The notes: generated from the letters alone by a model not told the origin. Shown: positions 24,152 to 32,569, counted from the first letter of the stretch. The stretch is 64,000 nt of DNA from Ruminococcaceae bacterium Marseille-P2935 (GCA_900104565.1 LT629952.1:1053604-1117603); one strand, 5' to 3'. Numbers and translations are program-made.

Positions 24152-25826
24152 CCAGCTCACCTCCTATTTCATAATCAGGCAGCTGCCCTAAGCCTGCCTG
24201 CGCTATTTCGGTCTGGGGCATCAGCCCTGCTAAAGCACCCAAATCCGGCATCACCCCAGGCTGCCCGCCTTCCAACCCTGTCAAATCTGGCAAGCTATTC
24301 TGCTGTTCCCGCAGCTTGGCAATCAGCTGGTTTTTATTTCTCACATACTCATCCGGTACATTCTCCAGGTAGGTTACAGCATCGGTAATAATTCCTTTGG
24401 CAAACAGGTTATCCAGTGTCTGCACCTGCATCAGTTCACTCCAATAGGTGGAGGATCCCACATCCACCTGTAGCTGCAGCCCGTCCATGTCCACCTTGGA
24501 AAAATCAAATTTTTCCTGAACCGTCTCCCCTGTTTCGGCATCGACTATATCTACTATTCGAACCCCAAAGTGGCAGCGCATCATGTCAAGCATAATGTTA
24601 ATATAATCTTCAACAAACTGGTAAAACGCCATACGCTGCAGCTCTAACGGAGCGGCAGAAGCCTTTTGCACTGCAATGATTGCCGATGTATTATCGGGGC
24701 GCACATTGCCCAGCGCTGCGTCAGACGCACCCATAAATTCCCGGGTATAGCTGATAGTTTTTTCTACCAACTCCAGCACCTGTCCGGACATATCCGCCGC
24801 CCTGAAATTCTGCGCCACTGCCTCTTTGGGGCTGCCAGCCACACCAATGGCCTGGCCAACCTTGTTGCTCCAGTGGGGGATTTTGGTCATATCATAAAAC
24901 AGCTTGGGGAACGCCATCTTTTTCTGGTGTTCCATCGCCATGGCCCACAGTTTATTTACAAATATCTGGTTGGGAATCAGCCCGGTAATCGCCGATTGGC
25001 CATGATAGGAATTTTTTATTTTTTCCCAGCTCATATATGCCAGAGGATATAACCGGTACCCGGGCGAAAACTCTTTGCGCACAATCACGTCTTTGGTGCA
25101 CTCCAAAACATGTACCGTTCCGTTTTCCTTCCACAGTTTCACAATTACAGTTACCAGTTCCCCTTGGTCATCCTTCTCTTCTCCGTAATACCGCTCATCA
25201 CTATCAGGACGGATCAGCTCTGTTTCCTTTAGCCCATATGCGGCAGCCTGCTCCCGCACCGTTCCCAACTGCTCCCGGCGCACCAGCAGAATATAAGGCT
25301 GTTTCTGCACATCGTTCACATGGGGGTTTCCAAACAACACCTTGGTATTCTCAATGTTCTCCACCGCAATATCACCCTTTACCTTTTGGCCGGAGGGCAG
25401 GTCGTTATCATAATAAAGGTAAAAACAGCCGTCCCCGTCTACAACGGCACTGCGCAGCATATCGCGCCCCTTAGTTTTTGCCTTGGTGTTTTCAATCACC
25501 CGTTTCAGTTCCCTCTCTAAAACCTTACAGGTCTTATTATTTTGCTCGCTGCGGTGAAAGGGTGTCAGGCTAGCGGCAACATCGTCCGATACAATCATGG
25601 CAATTAAATAGGTGGTTACCCGCTTAATAAAATTCAGCACCGGCTTTTCCAGGTCGGGTGCTTTTACTCCTTCCCACTGGTTCCCAATAAAAAAGTTTTC
25701 GTTGCGTTTTACTGTTTCGTATAAATCTAGGTTCGAATTGTACTGCATTGCCTTCTCATATTCCTGCCAGATCCCCTGAGCGGTTTTATTCGTCTTCAAT
25801 GCTGCGCTGCCCCCTTTCTGTTCCAT
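24108..25826 (-). CDS. portal protein (P22-like)
   Basis: 572 residues. Forms the dodecameric ring at one capsid vertex for DNA entry and exit. The sequence has portal landmarks: IWQEYEKAMQYNSNLDLYET, NFFIGNQWEGV, VLNFIKRVTTYLIAMIVSD and GQSAITGLIPNQIFVNKLWA, with a long helical C-terminal part. Length and pattern point to the P22-type portals of short-tailed phages. The ATG at 25826 has no visible ribosome site. An in-frame TTG nine codons later follows AAAGGGGG and may be the real start. The C-terminus overlaps the zinc-ribbon gene. Confidence 0.85.
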   Translation of the reverse strand: MEQKGGSAALKTNKTAQGIWQEYEKAMQYNSNLDLYETVKRNENFFIGNQWEGVKAPDLEKPVLNFIKRVTTYLIAMIVSDDVAASLTPFHRSEQNNKTCKVLERELKRVIENTKAKTKGRDMLRSAVVDGDGCFYLYYDNDLPSGQKVKGDIAVENIENTKVLFGNPHVNDVQKQPYILLVRREQLGTVREQAAAYGLKETELIRPDSDERYYGEEKDDQGELVTVIVKLWKENGTVHVLECTKDVIVRKEFSPGYRLYPLAYMSWEKIKNSYHGQSAITGLIPNQIFVNKLWAMAMEHQKKMAFPKLFYDMTKIPHWSNKVGQAIGVAGSPKEAVAQNFRAADMSGQVLELVEKTISYTREFMGASDAALGNVRPDNTSAIIAVQKASAAPLELQRMAFYQFVEDYINIMLDMMRCHFGVRIVDIVDAETGETVQEKFDFSKVDMDGLQLQVDVGSSTYWSELMQVQTLDNLFAKGIITDAVTYLENVPDEYVRNKNQLIAKLREQQNSLPDLTGLEGGQPGVMPDLGALAGLMPQTEIAQAGLGQLPDYEIGGELDGTMSTVQNRIIPQ

Positions 25827-26013
25827 TGTAATTTAAAAAATTCTCAAACTGGCGCCGCATCCTGCCCGGAATTTCCTCTTGGGACGGCTGATCAGTTTCC
25901 AGCAGCAAGCTTTCTGGCCGCTTTTTCCCTTCCTCCGGTTTTCTGCTTTTACACATGCTTACAGTGACCGCGCCTGCGGCGTAACCCGCCAAACAAGCTA
26001 AAATCAGTTCCAT
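25786..26013 (-). CDS. small membrane protein upstream of the portal
   Basis: 75 residues beginning MELILACLAGYAAGAVTVSM, a single N-terminal membrane helix, followed by a charged soluble tail (RMRRQFENFLNYNGTERGQ). The start is chosen at an ATG preceded by GAAAGGAAG; an upstream start at 26055 lacks a site. It overlaps the portal start. No family recognised. Confidence 0.5.
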   Translation of the reverse strand: MELILACLAGYAAGAVTVSMCKSRKPEEGKKRPESLLLETDQPSQEEIPGRMRRQFENFLNYNGTERGQRSIEDE

Positions 26014-26379
26014 CTTTTTCTTCCTTTCTTTTGCTGAAATCCACAACGAAATCATTTTTCTCCCACCTGGTTTTCTGTTTTCCCACTACAGTATTACTGT
26101 CATAACCCACCCGGGGCATACCGCATATACCCATAGCAATTTCCGGCGTTTTCTTTACGTCTATGCTGTTCTAATTAAGAATAAATGTTCTTTCAAAGAC
26201 TCTCAATTCCAGCAACCTGCCAAAAAAGGGGAGGCCGCATACAAAATTTCCTATCAACCGCATTGCCCTTCAGCACAAAACAATTTAACACCTGCAGGTA
26301 TGTAAATAATTTTTACGGCTAATTTTACAGCAATTGCAAACTACAGCTTCATACTTTTATAAAAGCCGGCCTGCAACTG
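26014..26379. other. gap between small membrane gene and terminase, no gene seen
   Basis: About 365 bases without a supported open frame, hairpin or promoter that I can recognise. Confidence 0.4.
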
Positions 26380-27699
26380 TCATATTCCATAATTCAAAAA
26401 TTCTTCTAACTGGCTTTCATAATCCTCCTCTTCCCCCTCCTTCTGTTTTCCCGCCGGCAGCGGCCTGCCTGCAACAAAGTACCGGATTGCATCCGGACCA
26501 TGGGTTATTTCATGAGGCTCCCTGGCACAGTCATTCCCATTGCGTTCATCATAACGCAGTGCTGGCAGGCAGCGTATCAAATTGGTACAGCAGGGAAAAA
26601 TCTGAAGATTTGCCTCCCACCCACCATCGGGATTTTTTCTAGGCTTCAGCCATTCCTTCAGGTCCAACCATCCTTGTACTCTGCTGTTTTGTGCCTTGGT
26701 CAGAAAAATCCCTTTTTGAGCAAAAATTTCAGCTACACTTTTTCCTGTATCCTGCCGCCGGTTCCAAAGGTCGGGCGGCGCCAAAAAGGCATTAACCGTT
26801 TCGCATGTCTTTTGCAAAATCACATCAGCAGCTTCCGAAACAATTAACCCGCTTTGGTACACCTCCCGGTACACATATGCCTTTCCTGTTTCATCCATGG
26901 CAATCCAATACCCTGCCAGCATATCCAGGCCATAATCCATGGCAAAATATCTTCTCCAATTTTTTGGAATTTCAAATGGCTTCACCACGTGAATATTTTC
27001 TCTGAATTCGGTAAAATATTGCCCAGCAAATACATTCCAATCCCCGTCCAGCCAGGCGCGCCGCAAATCTTCCGGTAGGTTTTCCAGCATCTGTACATAA
27101 CCGGGGTCACGCTCTAACAATACGCGGTTATCATAAACACGGGCCGGAATAAAGGTATAATCCTGCGCTTTTTCGCTGTTTTTGTATTGCCGCAGAATAA
27201 ACAGGCGTTTCACCCAGTCGTGCCCGACACCACCCGGGTTACAAGTAAGGTAAATTCGTTTTGGAAAAGCATTTGCTCCCCGCAGGCAAGCGCTGAGGGT
27301 ATCGTACTGGAACTTTGTAAGCTGGGTAGCTTCATCTATAAAAATAACATCGAATTCCTGACCCTGGTACTGCAGAACATCCTCTTCATGATCACAGTAG
27401 CCGAACCTCAGCCTGGAGCCGTTTGCAAAACAAAAAGACTTCTGTGTCTCCTTATATTCCGCAATCCCTTTCAGTTCCGCCATCAGAGGCAAAATATGGT
27501 TTTCCCGTAGCTCCATATAGGTGCGCCGCACCAAAAGCATCTTGATTCCCGGGTAATAAAGGGCCATCAACACCGCCTTTTTGCGTACCGCCCAGCTTTT
27601 TCCGCCTCCCCGGGCACCTCCGTAGGCAATATAACGGGTTGTAGCGGTAAAAAACTGTTTTTGCTTTTCATTGGGTGCCTCAATCGCTCTAGGTTGCAT
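26380..27699 (-). CDS. terL: phage terminase large subunit
   Basis: 439 residues. ATPase-nuclease motor that packages DNA into the capsid. Walker A is GGARGGGKS (residues 27-35), Walker B is VIFIDEA, and the coupling region LTCNPGG follows. The RNase H-like nuclease part shows FAMDYGLD (first Asp) and THGPDAIRYF near the end (third acidic site). Full length and intact. The start overlaps the end of terS by 11 bases. Confidence 0.95.
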   Translation of the reverse strand: MQPRAIEAPNEKQKQFFTATTRYIAYGGARGGGKSWAVRKKAVLMALYYPGIKMLLVRRTYMELRENHILPLMAELKGIAEYKETQKSFCFANGSRLRFGYCDHEEDVLQYQGQEFDVIFIDEATQLTKFQYDTLSACLRGANAFPKRIYLTCNPGGVGHDWVKRLFILRQYKNSEKAQDYTFIPARVYDNRVLLERDPGYVQMLENLPEDLRRAWLDGDWNVFAGQYFTEFRENIHVVKPFEIPKNWRRYFAMDYGLDMLAGYWIAMDETGKAYVYREVYQSGLIVSEAADVILQKTCETVNAFLAPPDLWNRRQDTGKSVAEIFAQKGIFLTKAQNSRVQGWLDLKEWLKPRKNPDGGWEANLQIFPCCTNLIRCLPALRYDERNGNDCAREPHEITHGPDAIRYFVAGRPLPAGKQKEGEEEDYESQLEEFLNYGI

Positions 27700-28048
27700 A
27701 GCGTTTTAATTCGTCCGAAAGCACTATGGTAATGCCCTTATCGCTTTCTGCTTCCGCCTCCACAATTTGTGAGGATTTGCCATAGACCCGGTTTAATATT
27801 TCCTTTGCCATATCAATGCGCAGGTTATTTGGATTATCTTCATCTTTCATTACCTCTACCATTAGCTTTGCCGCAGCAGGTGTGGCCAGCTGCAGCAGAA
27901 ATTCCACCTGTTCTCTCGCCTGGTTTTTCTGCTGTTCTGCGGTTTTTCTGCTTCCTTTTGTATTGGCTGGCCTTCCCTTTCTGCTTCCAGAAGGAACACC
28001 CCCAGCCTCTTCCCGCTCCGTGCTGCAAGCTATTTTCTTATTTTCCAT
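27689..28048 (-). CDS. terS: phage terminase small subunit
   Basis: 119 residues, basic N-terminus (GSRKGRPANTKGSRK) followed by helical oligomerisation sequence (EQVEFLLQLATPAAAKLMVE, MAKEILNRVYGK). It recognises DNA for packaging together with TerL. The start ATG has AAAGGAGGAAAAAG and overlaps the previous gene. Confidence 0.85.
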   Translation of the reverse strand: MENKKIACSTEREEAGGVPSGSRKGRPANTKGSRKTAEQQKNQAREQVEFLLQLATPAAAKLMVEVMKDEDNPNNLRIDMAKEILNRVYGKSSQIVEAEAESDKGITIVLSDELKRYAT

Positions 28049-28250
28049 CTTTTTCCTCCTTTGTGTGGTATTTCGCCATCTGGCGGATCACGTACATCGT
28101 GTCGGAGTACATCTCCTCCAAACCCTCCAGCCGCTTCAGTGCAAATAACCGTCCCTCTCCTTCCATATTTTTCAGCAGCTTCTTCAGCCTTCTAATCTGC
28201 TCATATAGCCTGGCTGCTGAATAGCGGTATTCCTTAAATAGCTCTTCCAT
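28038..28250 (-). CDS. small helical phage protein
   Basis: 70 residues, charged and helical (YEQIRRLKKLLKNMEGEG, RLFALKRLEGLEEMY). It lies between a 55-residue gene and terS, overlapping both. Small helical proteins at this position often act in late transcription or packaging; no family recognised. Confidence 0.6.
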   Translation of the reverse strand: MEELFKEYRYSAARLYEQIRRLKKLLKNMEGEGRLFALKRLEGLEEMYSDTMYVIRQMAKYHTKEEKDGK

Positions 28251-28401
28251 CTTTTTCTCTCCAGGTCGTAAACATATGTTCTTTTTCAGGGTGTAATTTT
28301 ATGGCTGGTACAGTCAAAATTATGGACTTTCTCCCTTCCTCATAAGGAGTTAAATAACAATCCCGCGTCAGCACACGCCAAGGGTCATGGTCCCAACTCA
28401 T
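28234..28401 (-). CDS. 55-residue leader gene of the late operon
   Basis: First gene after the leftward promoter: MSWDHDPWRVLTRDCYLTPY, then VPAIKLHPEKEHMF, ending GRAI. The start ATG is preceded by GAGAGGAGC and the stop overlaps the next gene by 17 bases, so both are coupled. No family recognised; no membrane segment. Confidence 0.55.
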   Translation of the reverse strand: MSWDHDPWRVLTRDCYLTPYEEGRKSIILTVPAIKLHPEKEHMFTTWREKDGRAI

Positions 28402-28432
28402 TCTATGCTCCTCTCCCTATCCGTTTTATTGG

Positions 28433-28446
28433 ACAACAATTGTTGT
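28433..28446. promoter_or_regulatory. perfect 14-base palindrome downstream of the leftward promoter
   Basis: ACAACAATTGTTGT lies in the leader between the leftward promoter and the first late gene. It is a candidate operator for a regulator other than the XRE protein, because it differs from the three CTA...TTTAGT sites. Confidence 0.5.
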
Positions 28447-28502
28447 AAACTAAAACTAAGCTTCTAATAAGGCCTCAACTCCACTTTTGTTTCTGTAATC
28501 AT

Positions 28503-28531
28503 ATTATAATCTATTTTTAGTGGATTGTCAA
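28503..28531 (-). promoter_or_regulatory. consensus sigma-A promoter for the phage late/structural operon
   Basis: On the minus strand TTGACA (28526-28531), 17 bases, TATAAT (28503-28508): a full-consensus promoter. One operator-like site lies in its spacer and another overlaps the -35 end. No other strong promoter was seen before terS, so it probably drives the whole leftward gene set. Confidence 0.85.
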
Positions 28532-28584
28532 GACTAAAAGTAGATATTTTAGAAAATTATTGCATTTTAATCTACCATTAGTAT
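28508..28584. promoter_or_regulatory. three operator-like sites of the XRE repressor
   Basis: Related sites AATCTATTTTTAGTGG (28508), ATCTACTTTTAGTC (reverse strand, 28532-28545) and AATCTACCATTAGTAT (28569) share ATCTA(N)3TTAGT. The first two form an inverted repeat over the leftward promoter. The third sits between -35 and -10 of the rightward promoter. The layout fits a lysogeny switch with autoregulation. Confidence 0.7.
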
Positions 28585-28589
28585 ATAAT
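28560..28589 (+). promoter_or_regulatory. promoter of the repressor gene
   Basis: TTGCAT (28560-28565), 18 bases, TATAAT (28584-28589) on the plus strand, 38 bases before the repressor start, with an operator-like site in the spacer. Confidence 0.75.
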
Positions 28590-28626
28590 AAGAGCAAATA
28601 TCAATTATGGTAAGGAATGATGCATT

Positions 28627-28977
28627 TTGTCTATCGCAAATAATATGAAACGTCTAAGAGAGATGCACGGGCTGTCTCAAAAAGAATTTGGCAAAATTGC
28701 GGGTGTGACCGACAAAGCTGTTTCCACCTGGGAAAATGGTACAAAAACCCCCCGAATGAGTGCTATTTCTAAAATTGCAGAACATTTCGGCCTGCAAAAA
28801 AGCAACTTAATTGAAGACGGCGGGCTAAACCCCGAAAATATTTCGAACCCAGATGAGCATTTAAAGGGAATTGATTTTGCCCTGTGGGGCGAAGTAAAAG
28901 ATTTGACCCCATCGCAAAAAGAAGATATTCTGAAATTCATTCGTTTCACAAAAAGTAAGGACAACAATGAAGGGTAG
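28627..28977 (+). CDS. XRE-family (Cro/CI-like) repressor
   Basis: 116 residues from a TTG start preceded by AAGGAATGA. The N-terminal helix-turn-helix is clear: MKRLREMHGLSQKEFGKIAG, then VTDKAVSTWENGTKTPRMSA. The C-terminal half is short and helical with no peptidase domain. It is followed three bases later by a metallopeptidase gene, the ImmR/ImmA pairing known from ICEBs1 and phi105-like elements, in which the peptidase cleaves the repressor. It should bind the three operator-like sites in the divergent promoter region. Confidence 0.9.
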   Translation: MSIANNMKRLREMHGLSQKEFGKIAGVTDKAVSTWENGTKTPRMSAISKIAEHFGLQKSNLIEDGGLNPENISNPDEHLKGIDFALWGEVKDLTPSQKEDILKFIRFTKSKDNNEG

Positions 28978-28980
28978 TCG

Positions 28981-29406
28981 ATGCCATTGACATTAGCAGA
29001 ACTGTTTGTGCATGCAGCTTCACACGGAATTTCGATCTACAATTTTAAAATGAATGATCTAACCTCCATCTCTACTCCTGACGGCAACATCGGGGTAGAC
29101 CGTTCCAAGCTGAACGGAACCGCAGAGGAGCTGGCCTGTATTGCCCATGAAATTGGCCATTGTGAAACCGGTAGTTTTTATAACATCTATACGCCTTTAG
29201 ATATCCGCCAAAAACACGAAAACCGTGCAGATCGGTACGCTTACCGGAAGCTCGTACCAAAAGATGAATTAGATCGCGCAGTTATGAACGGTTACACCGA
29301 ACCTTGGGAACTGGCAGAATATTTTGGGGTTCCCCAACCATTTTTAGAAAAAGCGGTAGAATATTATAAGGTAGTACAAGGTTGTGTGCCAACCGACATT
29401 CTGTAA
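28981..29406 (+). CDS. ImmA/IrrE-family metallopeptidase
   Basis: 141 residues. Zn peptidase with the HExxH motif in LACIAHEIGHCETGSF and a downstream acidic helix NRADRYAYRKLVPKDEL that supplies the third metal ligand. Cleaves its paired XRE repressor when the element is induced. Forms a two-gene operon with the repressor; a terminator follows. This is the last gene attributed to the element. Confidence 0.9.
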   Translation: MPLTLAELFVHAASHGISIYNFKMNDLTSISTPDGNIGVDRSKLNGTAEELACIAHEIGHCETGSFYNIYTPLDIRQKHENRADRYAYRKLVPKDELDRAVMNGYTEPWELAEYFGVPQPFLEKAVEYYKVVQGCVPTDIL

Positions 29407-29438
29407 AAAATACAGTAAACGTAAATTATTTTTATAGC

Positions 29439-29465
29439 AAAAAAGCCCTCAAAGAGGGCTTTTTT
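29439..29465 (+). terminator. terminator of the repressor/peptidase operon
   Basis: AAAAAAGCCCTC / GAGGGCTTTTTT with an AAA loop; usable in both directions, so it may also end the leftward DUF1540 gene. Confidence 0.9.
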
Positions 29466-29475
29466 GAACGCGTTT

Positions 29476-29643
29476 TTATTGTTTTACCTGAAAAGACATG
29501 CAGTCCGTGCACTGATCCATTGTTGGGTTGGCCTCATGCGTTCCAACCATAATTTTATCAAGCGAACAATATTCTTCCTTTTGGCAATGGTGCACACATT
29601 GCTGTACAGTACAGCCAATGCTAGGGTTTGCTTTATTATTCAT
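29476..29643 (-). CDS. DUF1540 small cysteine-rich protein
   Basis: 55 residues: SIGCTVQQCVHHCQKEEYCS and a C-terminal QCTDCMSF. Five Cys in the first half and two in the last match DUF1540, a small putative metal-binding family of Clostridia often linked to sporulation. The start ATG is preceded by AGGAGGTGAAAAA. This host gene marks the right edge of the prophage element. Confidence 0.85.
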   Translation of the reverse strand: MNNKANPSIGCTVQQCVHHCQKEEYCSLDKIMVGTHEANPTMDQCTDCMSFQVKQ

Positions 29644-29774
29644 TTTTTCACCTCCTATTTGCTTTATTTCTTTTATTCTGCCCGTTCCTAAAAAAACTAT
29701 TCTTTTGTGAAATATTGTACTTTGTTAAAAATTTTAAAGATCGTAAATTCACCAGCAGAGCAGTCTTCCACTAA

Positions 29775-29818
29775 AAAATCAGAATTCGCTGTCTAAAAAG
29801 GCGGCGGATTCTGATTTT
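29775..29818 (-). terminator. terminator of the cotJ operon
   Basis: AAAATCAGAATTCGC pairs with GCGGATTCTGATTTT (14 of 15) and is followed leftward by six T bases, just past the cotJC stop. Confidence 0.85.
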
Positions 29819-29830
29819 GTGGGCAATATT

Positions 29831-30442
29831 TTACTTGCAGTTTCTTTTTGTATCAAATTCCGGATTAAATGCATAAAAGTTTTTCGCATCTAAACGGTCT
29901 TGGCTCAATCGCAGCGCTTCCCCGAACCGCTGGTAATGTACGATTTCGCGTTGTCTTAAAAATTTGATTACATCACGTACATCCGGGTCATCGGCCAAAC
30001 GAAGGATATTATCGTAGGTGGTTCTAGCTTTCTGTTCTGCTGCCATATCCTCATGCAAATCGGTAATGACATCGCCTTTCGACTGAAACGCCGCAGCAGA
30101 AAACGGTACGCCAGACGCCGCTTGCGGGTACAAGCCTGTGGTATGGTCAACAAAATAGGTGTCAAACCCGCTCTTTTTAATTTCATCCATGCTTAAATCT
30201 CTGGTTAGCTGATACACAATCGCACATACCATTTCTGCATGGCCTAATTCTTCGGTACCTATGTCGGTAAGAATCCCCGTCACCTCTGGGTAAGGAGAGG
30301 TATAGCGCTGTGCCAGGTAACGATTTGCTGCTCCAAGTTCACCGTCAGGCCCACCGAATTGGCTGATTACTACTCTTGCCAAAGCTGCATTGGGGTTTTT
30401 AATGTTTACAGGGTATTGCAGTGATTTCTGATAATTCCACAT
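29831..30442 (-). CDS. cotJC: spore coat protein CotJC, manganese-catalase family
   Basis: 203 residues. Mn-catalase-type four-helix protein found in the inner spore coat. Metal-ligand regions are visible: GPDGELGAANRYLAQRY (Glu), TDIGTEELGHAEMVCAI (Glu and His) and HEDMAAEQKARTTYDN followed by REIVHYQRF (Glu and His). Downstream of cotJB and cotJA with very short spacing. Start ATG with GGAGGC. Confidence 0.95.
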   Translation of the reverse strand: MWNYQKSLQYPVNIKNPNAALARVVISQFGGPDGELGAANRYLAQRYTSPYPEVTGILTDIGTEELGHAEMVCAIVYQLTRDLSMDEIKKSGFDTYFVDHTTGLYPQAASGVPFSAAAFQSKGDVITDLHEDMAAEQKARTTYDNILRLADDPDVRDVIKFLRQREIVHYQRFGEALRLSQDRLDAKNFYAFNPEFDTKRNCK

Positions 30443-30445
30443 AAT

Positions 30446-30709
30446 TTAAGCCTCCCTGTTCTGCCATGGCCATGGCTCATCAATCCAGTTCCAGGTGGGA
30501 CCGCCATTAAAATCAGCGTGGGTGATCGGGCCGTAATTAGTCGTGTACTCTTTTAAAAGCTGTTCTAATAAGTCTCTATATTTTACAAAATATGCCAAAG
30601 CCTCTTGGTTGGCAGGATGTGTATCTAAAAACATCCCTGTCTCCAAAAGTACAAATTTACAAATCATAATTTTTTGCATTAAAGCAGCTGCATTCATGTT
30701 ATTTTCCAC
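30446..30709 (-). CDS. cotJB: spore coat protein CotJB
   Basis: 87 residues: LMQKIMICKFVLLETGMFLD, HPANQEALAYFVKYRDLLEQ and a Trp-rich C-terminus (GGPTWNWIDEPWPWQNREA), the CotJB pattern. The start is a GTG nine bases after AGGAGG and overlaps the cotJA stop. Part of cotJABC. Confidence 0.92.
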   Translation of the reverse strand: MENNMNAAALMQKIMICKFVLLETGMFLDTHPANQEALAYFVKYRDLLEQLLKEYTTNYGPITHADFNGGPTWNWIDEPWPWQNREA

Positions 30710-30911
30710 AGGGCAGTGCCTCCTCTCCTAAAAAAGGCAGATCCAGCTGCTGAAAAATGGTTGCCCTATGGAATCCAACTGGAGGCTCATAGAGCTGTTC
30801 CCACTTCTGCATAGGAACATACGCCATACCAATCGGGAATCTGCTCCTGTCTACGCAAATTTGGCCTTCCAGCATTGGACGTTCGGGCATTCCCGAATTT
30901 AAATCCATCAT
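30699..30911 (-). CDS. cotJA: spore coat associated protein CotJA
   Basis: 70 residues, Pro-rich, with IGMAYVPMQKWEQLYEPPVG and a final LDLPFLGEEA, the conserved CotJA core. First gene of the cotJ operon; AAAGGAGAA precedes the start. Together with cotJB/C it indicates a spore former. Confidence 0.9.
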   Translation of the reverse strand: MMDLNSGMPERPMLEGQICVDRSRFPIGMAYVPMQKWEQLYEPPVGFHRATIFQQLDLPFLGEEALPCGK

Positions 30912-31355
30912 AGTAAATTCTCCTTTTGCACAATTTTTCTTTTCAAAACTGTCTGCATCAGAAAATACTGCTGCAGCGGTGTTCGGTTAAAACCTAAAAT
31001 CGCAATGTTTGCATAAGATGCGATAAACCTATTTGAAAGGTACACCGCATAGGCAGTATTGTAACAACCAAACAGTATGATAGGGGGATTGGGGCGAAAC
31101 GCCTATGCTACATTTTATGAAACATTTTACCTGCTGTTCCAGCATCAGAACAAACCAGATCCCTCTATTTTATTTTAGTTAGAAGAAAAAGCACAAATTT
31201 GCCCCCTTTTATTCCTCCTCTGTCGGAATCAGGCACTAAATAATTTTTTTGCAATTTTAAAGCTTGATCGTTCGAAGAATTTCTGCTCTCCGGCATGATT
31301 TGATCAGATTCTCTCATATAGATACAATGTATCTCGCAAATGAGGTGATCCGTAA
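30912..31355. other. divergent upstream region between cotJ and an M23 peptidase
   Basis: About 440 bases that must hold the promoters of both units. The clearest structure is the palindrome AGATACAATGTATCT (31320-31334) just before the peptidase start, a possible operator. I see no gene. Confidence 0.45.
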
Positions 31356-32444
31356 ATGAAATTAAAACAAAAAATCGAAACCTCCTGTATCATTCTGCTC
31401 AGCGTACTTTTAGTGCTTAATATAGTAAACCTTGGCCTAACCCTGCGTTATCAGAACGAAATGGTAGTTGCCCAAGGGGAAGGGTATATCAAGTGGGTGG
31501 AGTTTGATATTCCCTATACCGCCTTAGAGAAGGCTTTAAACATTGATATAAACACCCATAAGGACGATAAGGACGGAATCAGCTGGGTCACAATTCTTTC
31601 CTGCCTGGGTGCAAAGTACGGCGGCAACTGGAAACAGTACAGGGCCCGCGATATGGATAAAATAGTAGCTGGACTTCAGGACGGTAAAACCCCTGAGGAA
31701 CTGTTGGATTTCAGCAAATACCTCTCCTATTACGAAGAAGCCTATACCGCTGTATTAGGGGGATTTGTCGGAAAATACGAAAAAGAAGTTCCCGATAAAG
31801 AACATGAGGGGCAAAAATTAATCGAACCTCGTTATGGTTTAAAGGTATATTCCCCCATAGCAGAGGGCTTCGGATACAGCCATTACGACGATTTTGGCAA
31901 TTCCCGTACCTATGGTTATCGCCGACAGCACCTGGGCAATGATTTAATTGGCAGTGTTGGAACTCCAATTGTGGCCATTGAGGGCGGGACTGTTGAAGTA
32001 ATGGGCTGGAACCAATATGGAGGATGGCGTATTGGAATACGCAGTTTTGATGGAAAACGTTCCTACTACTATGCCCATCTGCGCAAAAACAACCCATACC
32101 ATGCAAACCTGGAGGTAGGAAAAACAGTCCGTGCCGGTGATGTAATTGGCTATTTGGGTATGACTGGTTACTCTACAAAAGAAAACGTAAACAACATGTC
32201 AACGCCTCATCTTCATGTGGGAATGCAATTGGTTTTTGATGAGTCTCAAAAAGAGGGCACCAACCAGATCTGGATCAATATGTATCATATTGTAGAATTA
32301 CTCAGCCGCAATAAAGCAACTGTGCAAAAAGATGAATTAACCAAACAATATGATCGGGTTTATAATATTTATGATCCGCTGTATCCCCCCGAGATGCGCT
32401 CACCCAAAGGGGGAAATGCTACAAACCATATGCAATCTTCCTAA
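31356..32444 (+). CDS. membrane-anchored M23 family metallopeptidase
   Basis: 362 residues. One N-terminal membrane anchor (SCIILLSVLLVLNIVNLGLT), then a region of about 130 residues unique to this protein, then an M23 (LytM) domain from about 165. Zn ligands are present: HLGND (His192, Asp196) and HLHVG (His285, His287), with YYYAHL between. The domain is expected to be active on peptidoglycan cross-links outside the membrane. The unusual spacing and central position next to cotJ suggest a sporulation or wall-remodelling role, but this is not shown. Strong ribosome site GAGGTGATC. Confidence 0.85.
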   Translation: MKLKQKIETSCIILLSVLLVLNIVNLGLTLRYQNEMVVAQGEGYIKWVEFDIPYTALEKALNIDINTHKDDKDGISWVTILSCLGAKYGGNWKQYRARDMDKIVAGLQDGKTPEELLDFSKYLSYYEEAYTAVLGGFVGKYEKEVPDKEHEGQKLIEPRYGLKVYSPIAEGFGYSHYDDFGNSRTYGYRRQHLGNDLIGSVGTPIVAIEGGTVEVMGWNQYGGWRIGIRSFDGKRSYYYAHLRKNNPYHANLEVGKTVRAGDVIGYLGMTGYSTKENVNNMSTPHLHVGMQLVFDESQKEGTNQIWINMYHIVELLSRNKATVQKDELTKQYDRVYNIYDPLYPPEMRSPKGGNATNHMQSS

Positions 32445-32526
32445 TCAAAAAACAGTTTATTCTCAAAACTGCCTTTCAAGCCAAAAATCAAACCGCGGCA
32501 AAAAGAAATTATGGTCCCTATCAATA

Positions 32527-32569
32527 ATGCCTGCTGAATCAACCACTTAACAGTTGATTCAACAGGCAT
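32527..32569. terminator. long perfect-like hairpin between convergent genes
   Basis: ATGCCTGCTGAATCAAC pairs with GTTGATTCAACAGGCAT (16 of 17) around a nine-base loop. It lies between the rightward M23 gene and the leftward sdpI-like gene. No long T run, but the position suggests bidirectional termination. Confidence 0.6.

Noticed and set aside
3430-29470. Attachment-site repeats at the ends of the prophage element
   Set aside because: I compared the left edge (about 3430-3530) with the right edge (29410-29480) by eye and found no convincing direct repeat; no integrase is present to define a site.
29464-29691. Rightward 75-residue hydrophobic frame
   Set aside because: It is the reverse strand of the DUF1540 gene, which has a strong ribosome site and clear family pattern.
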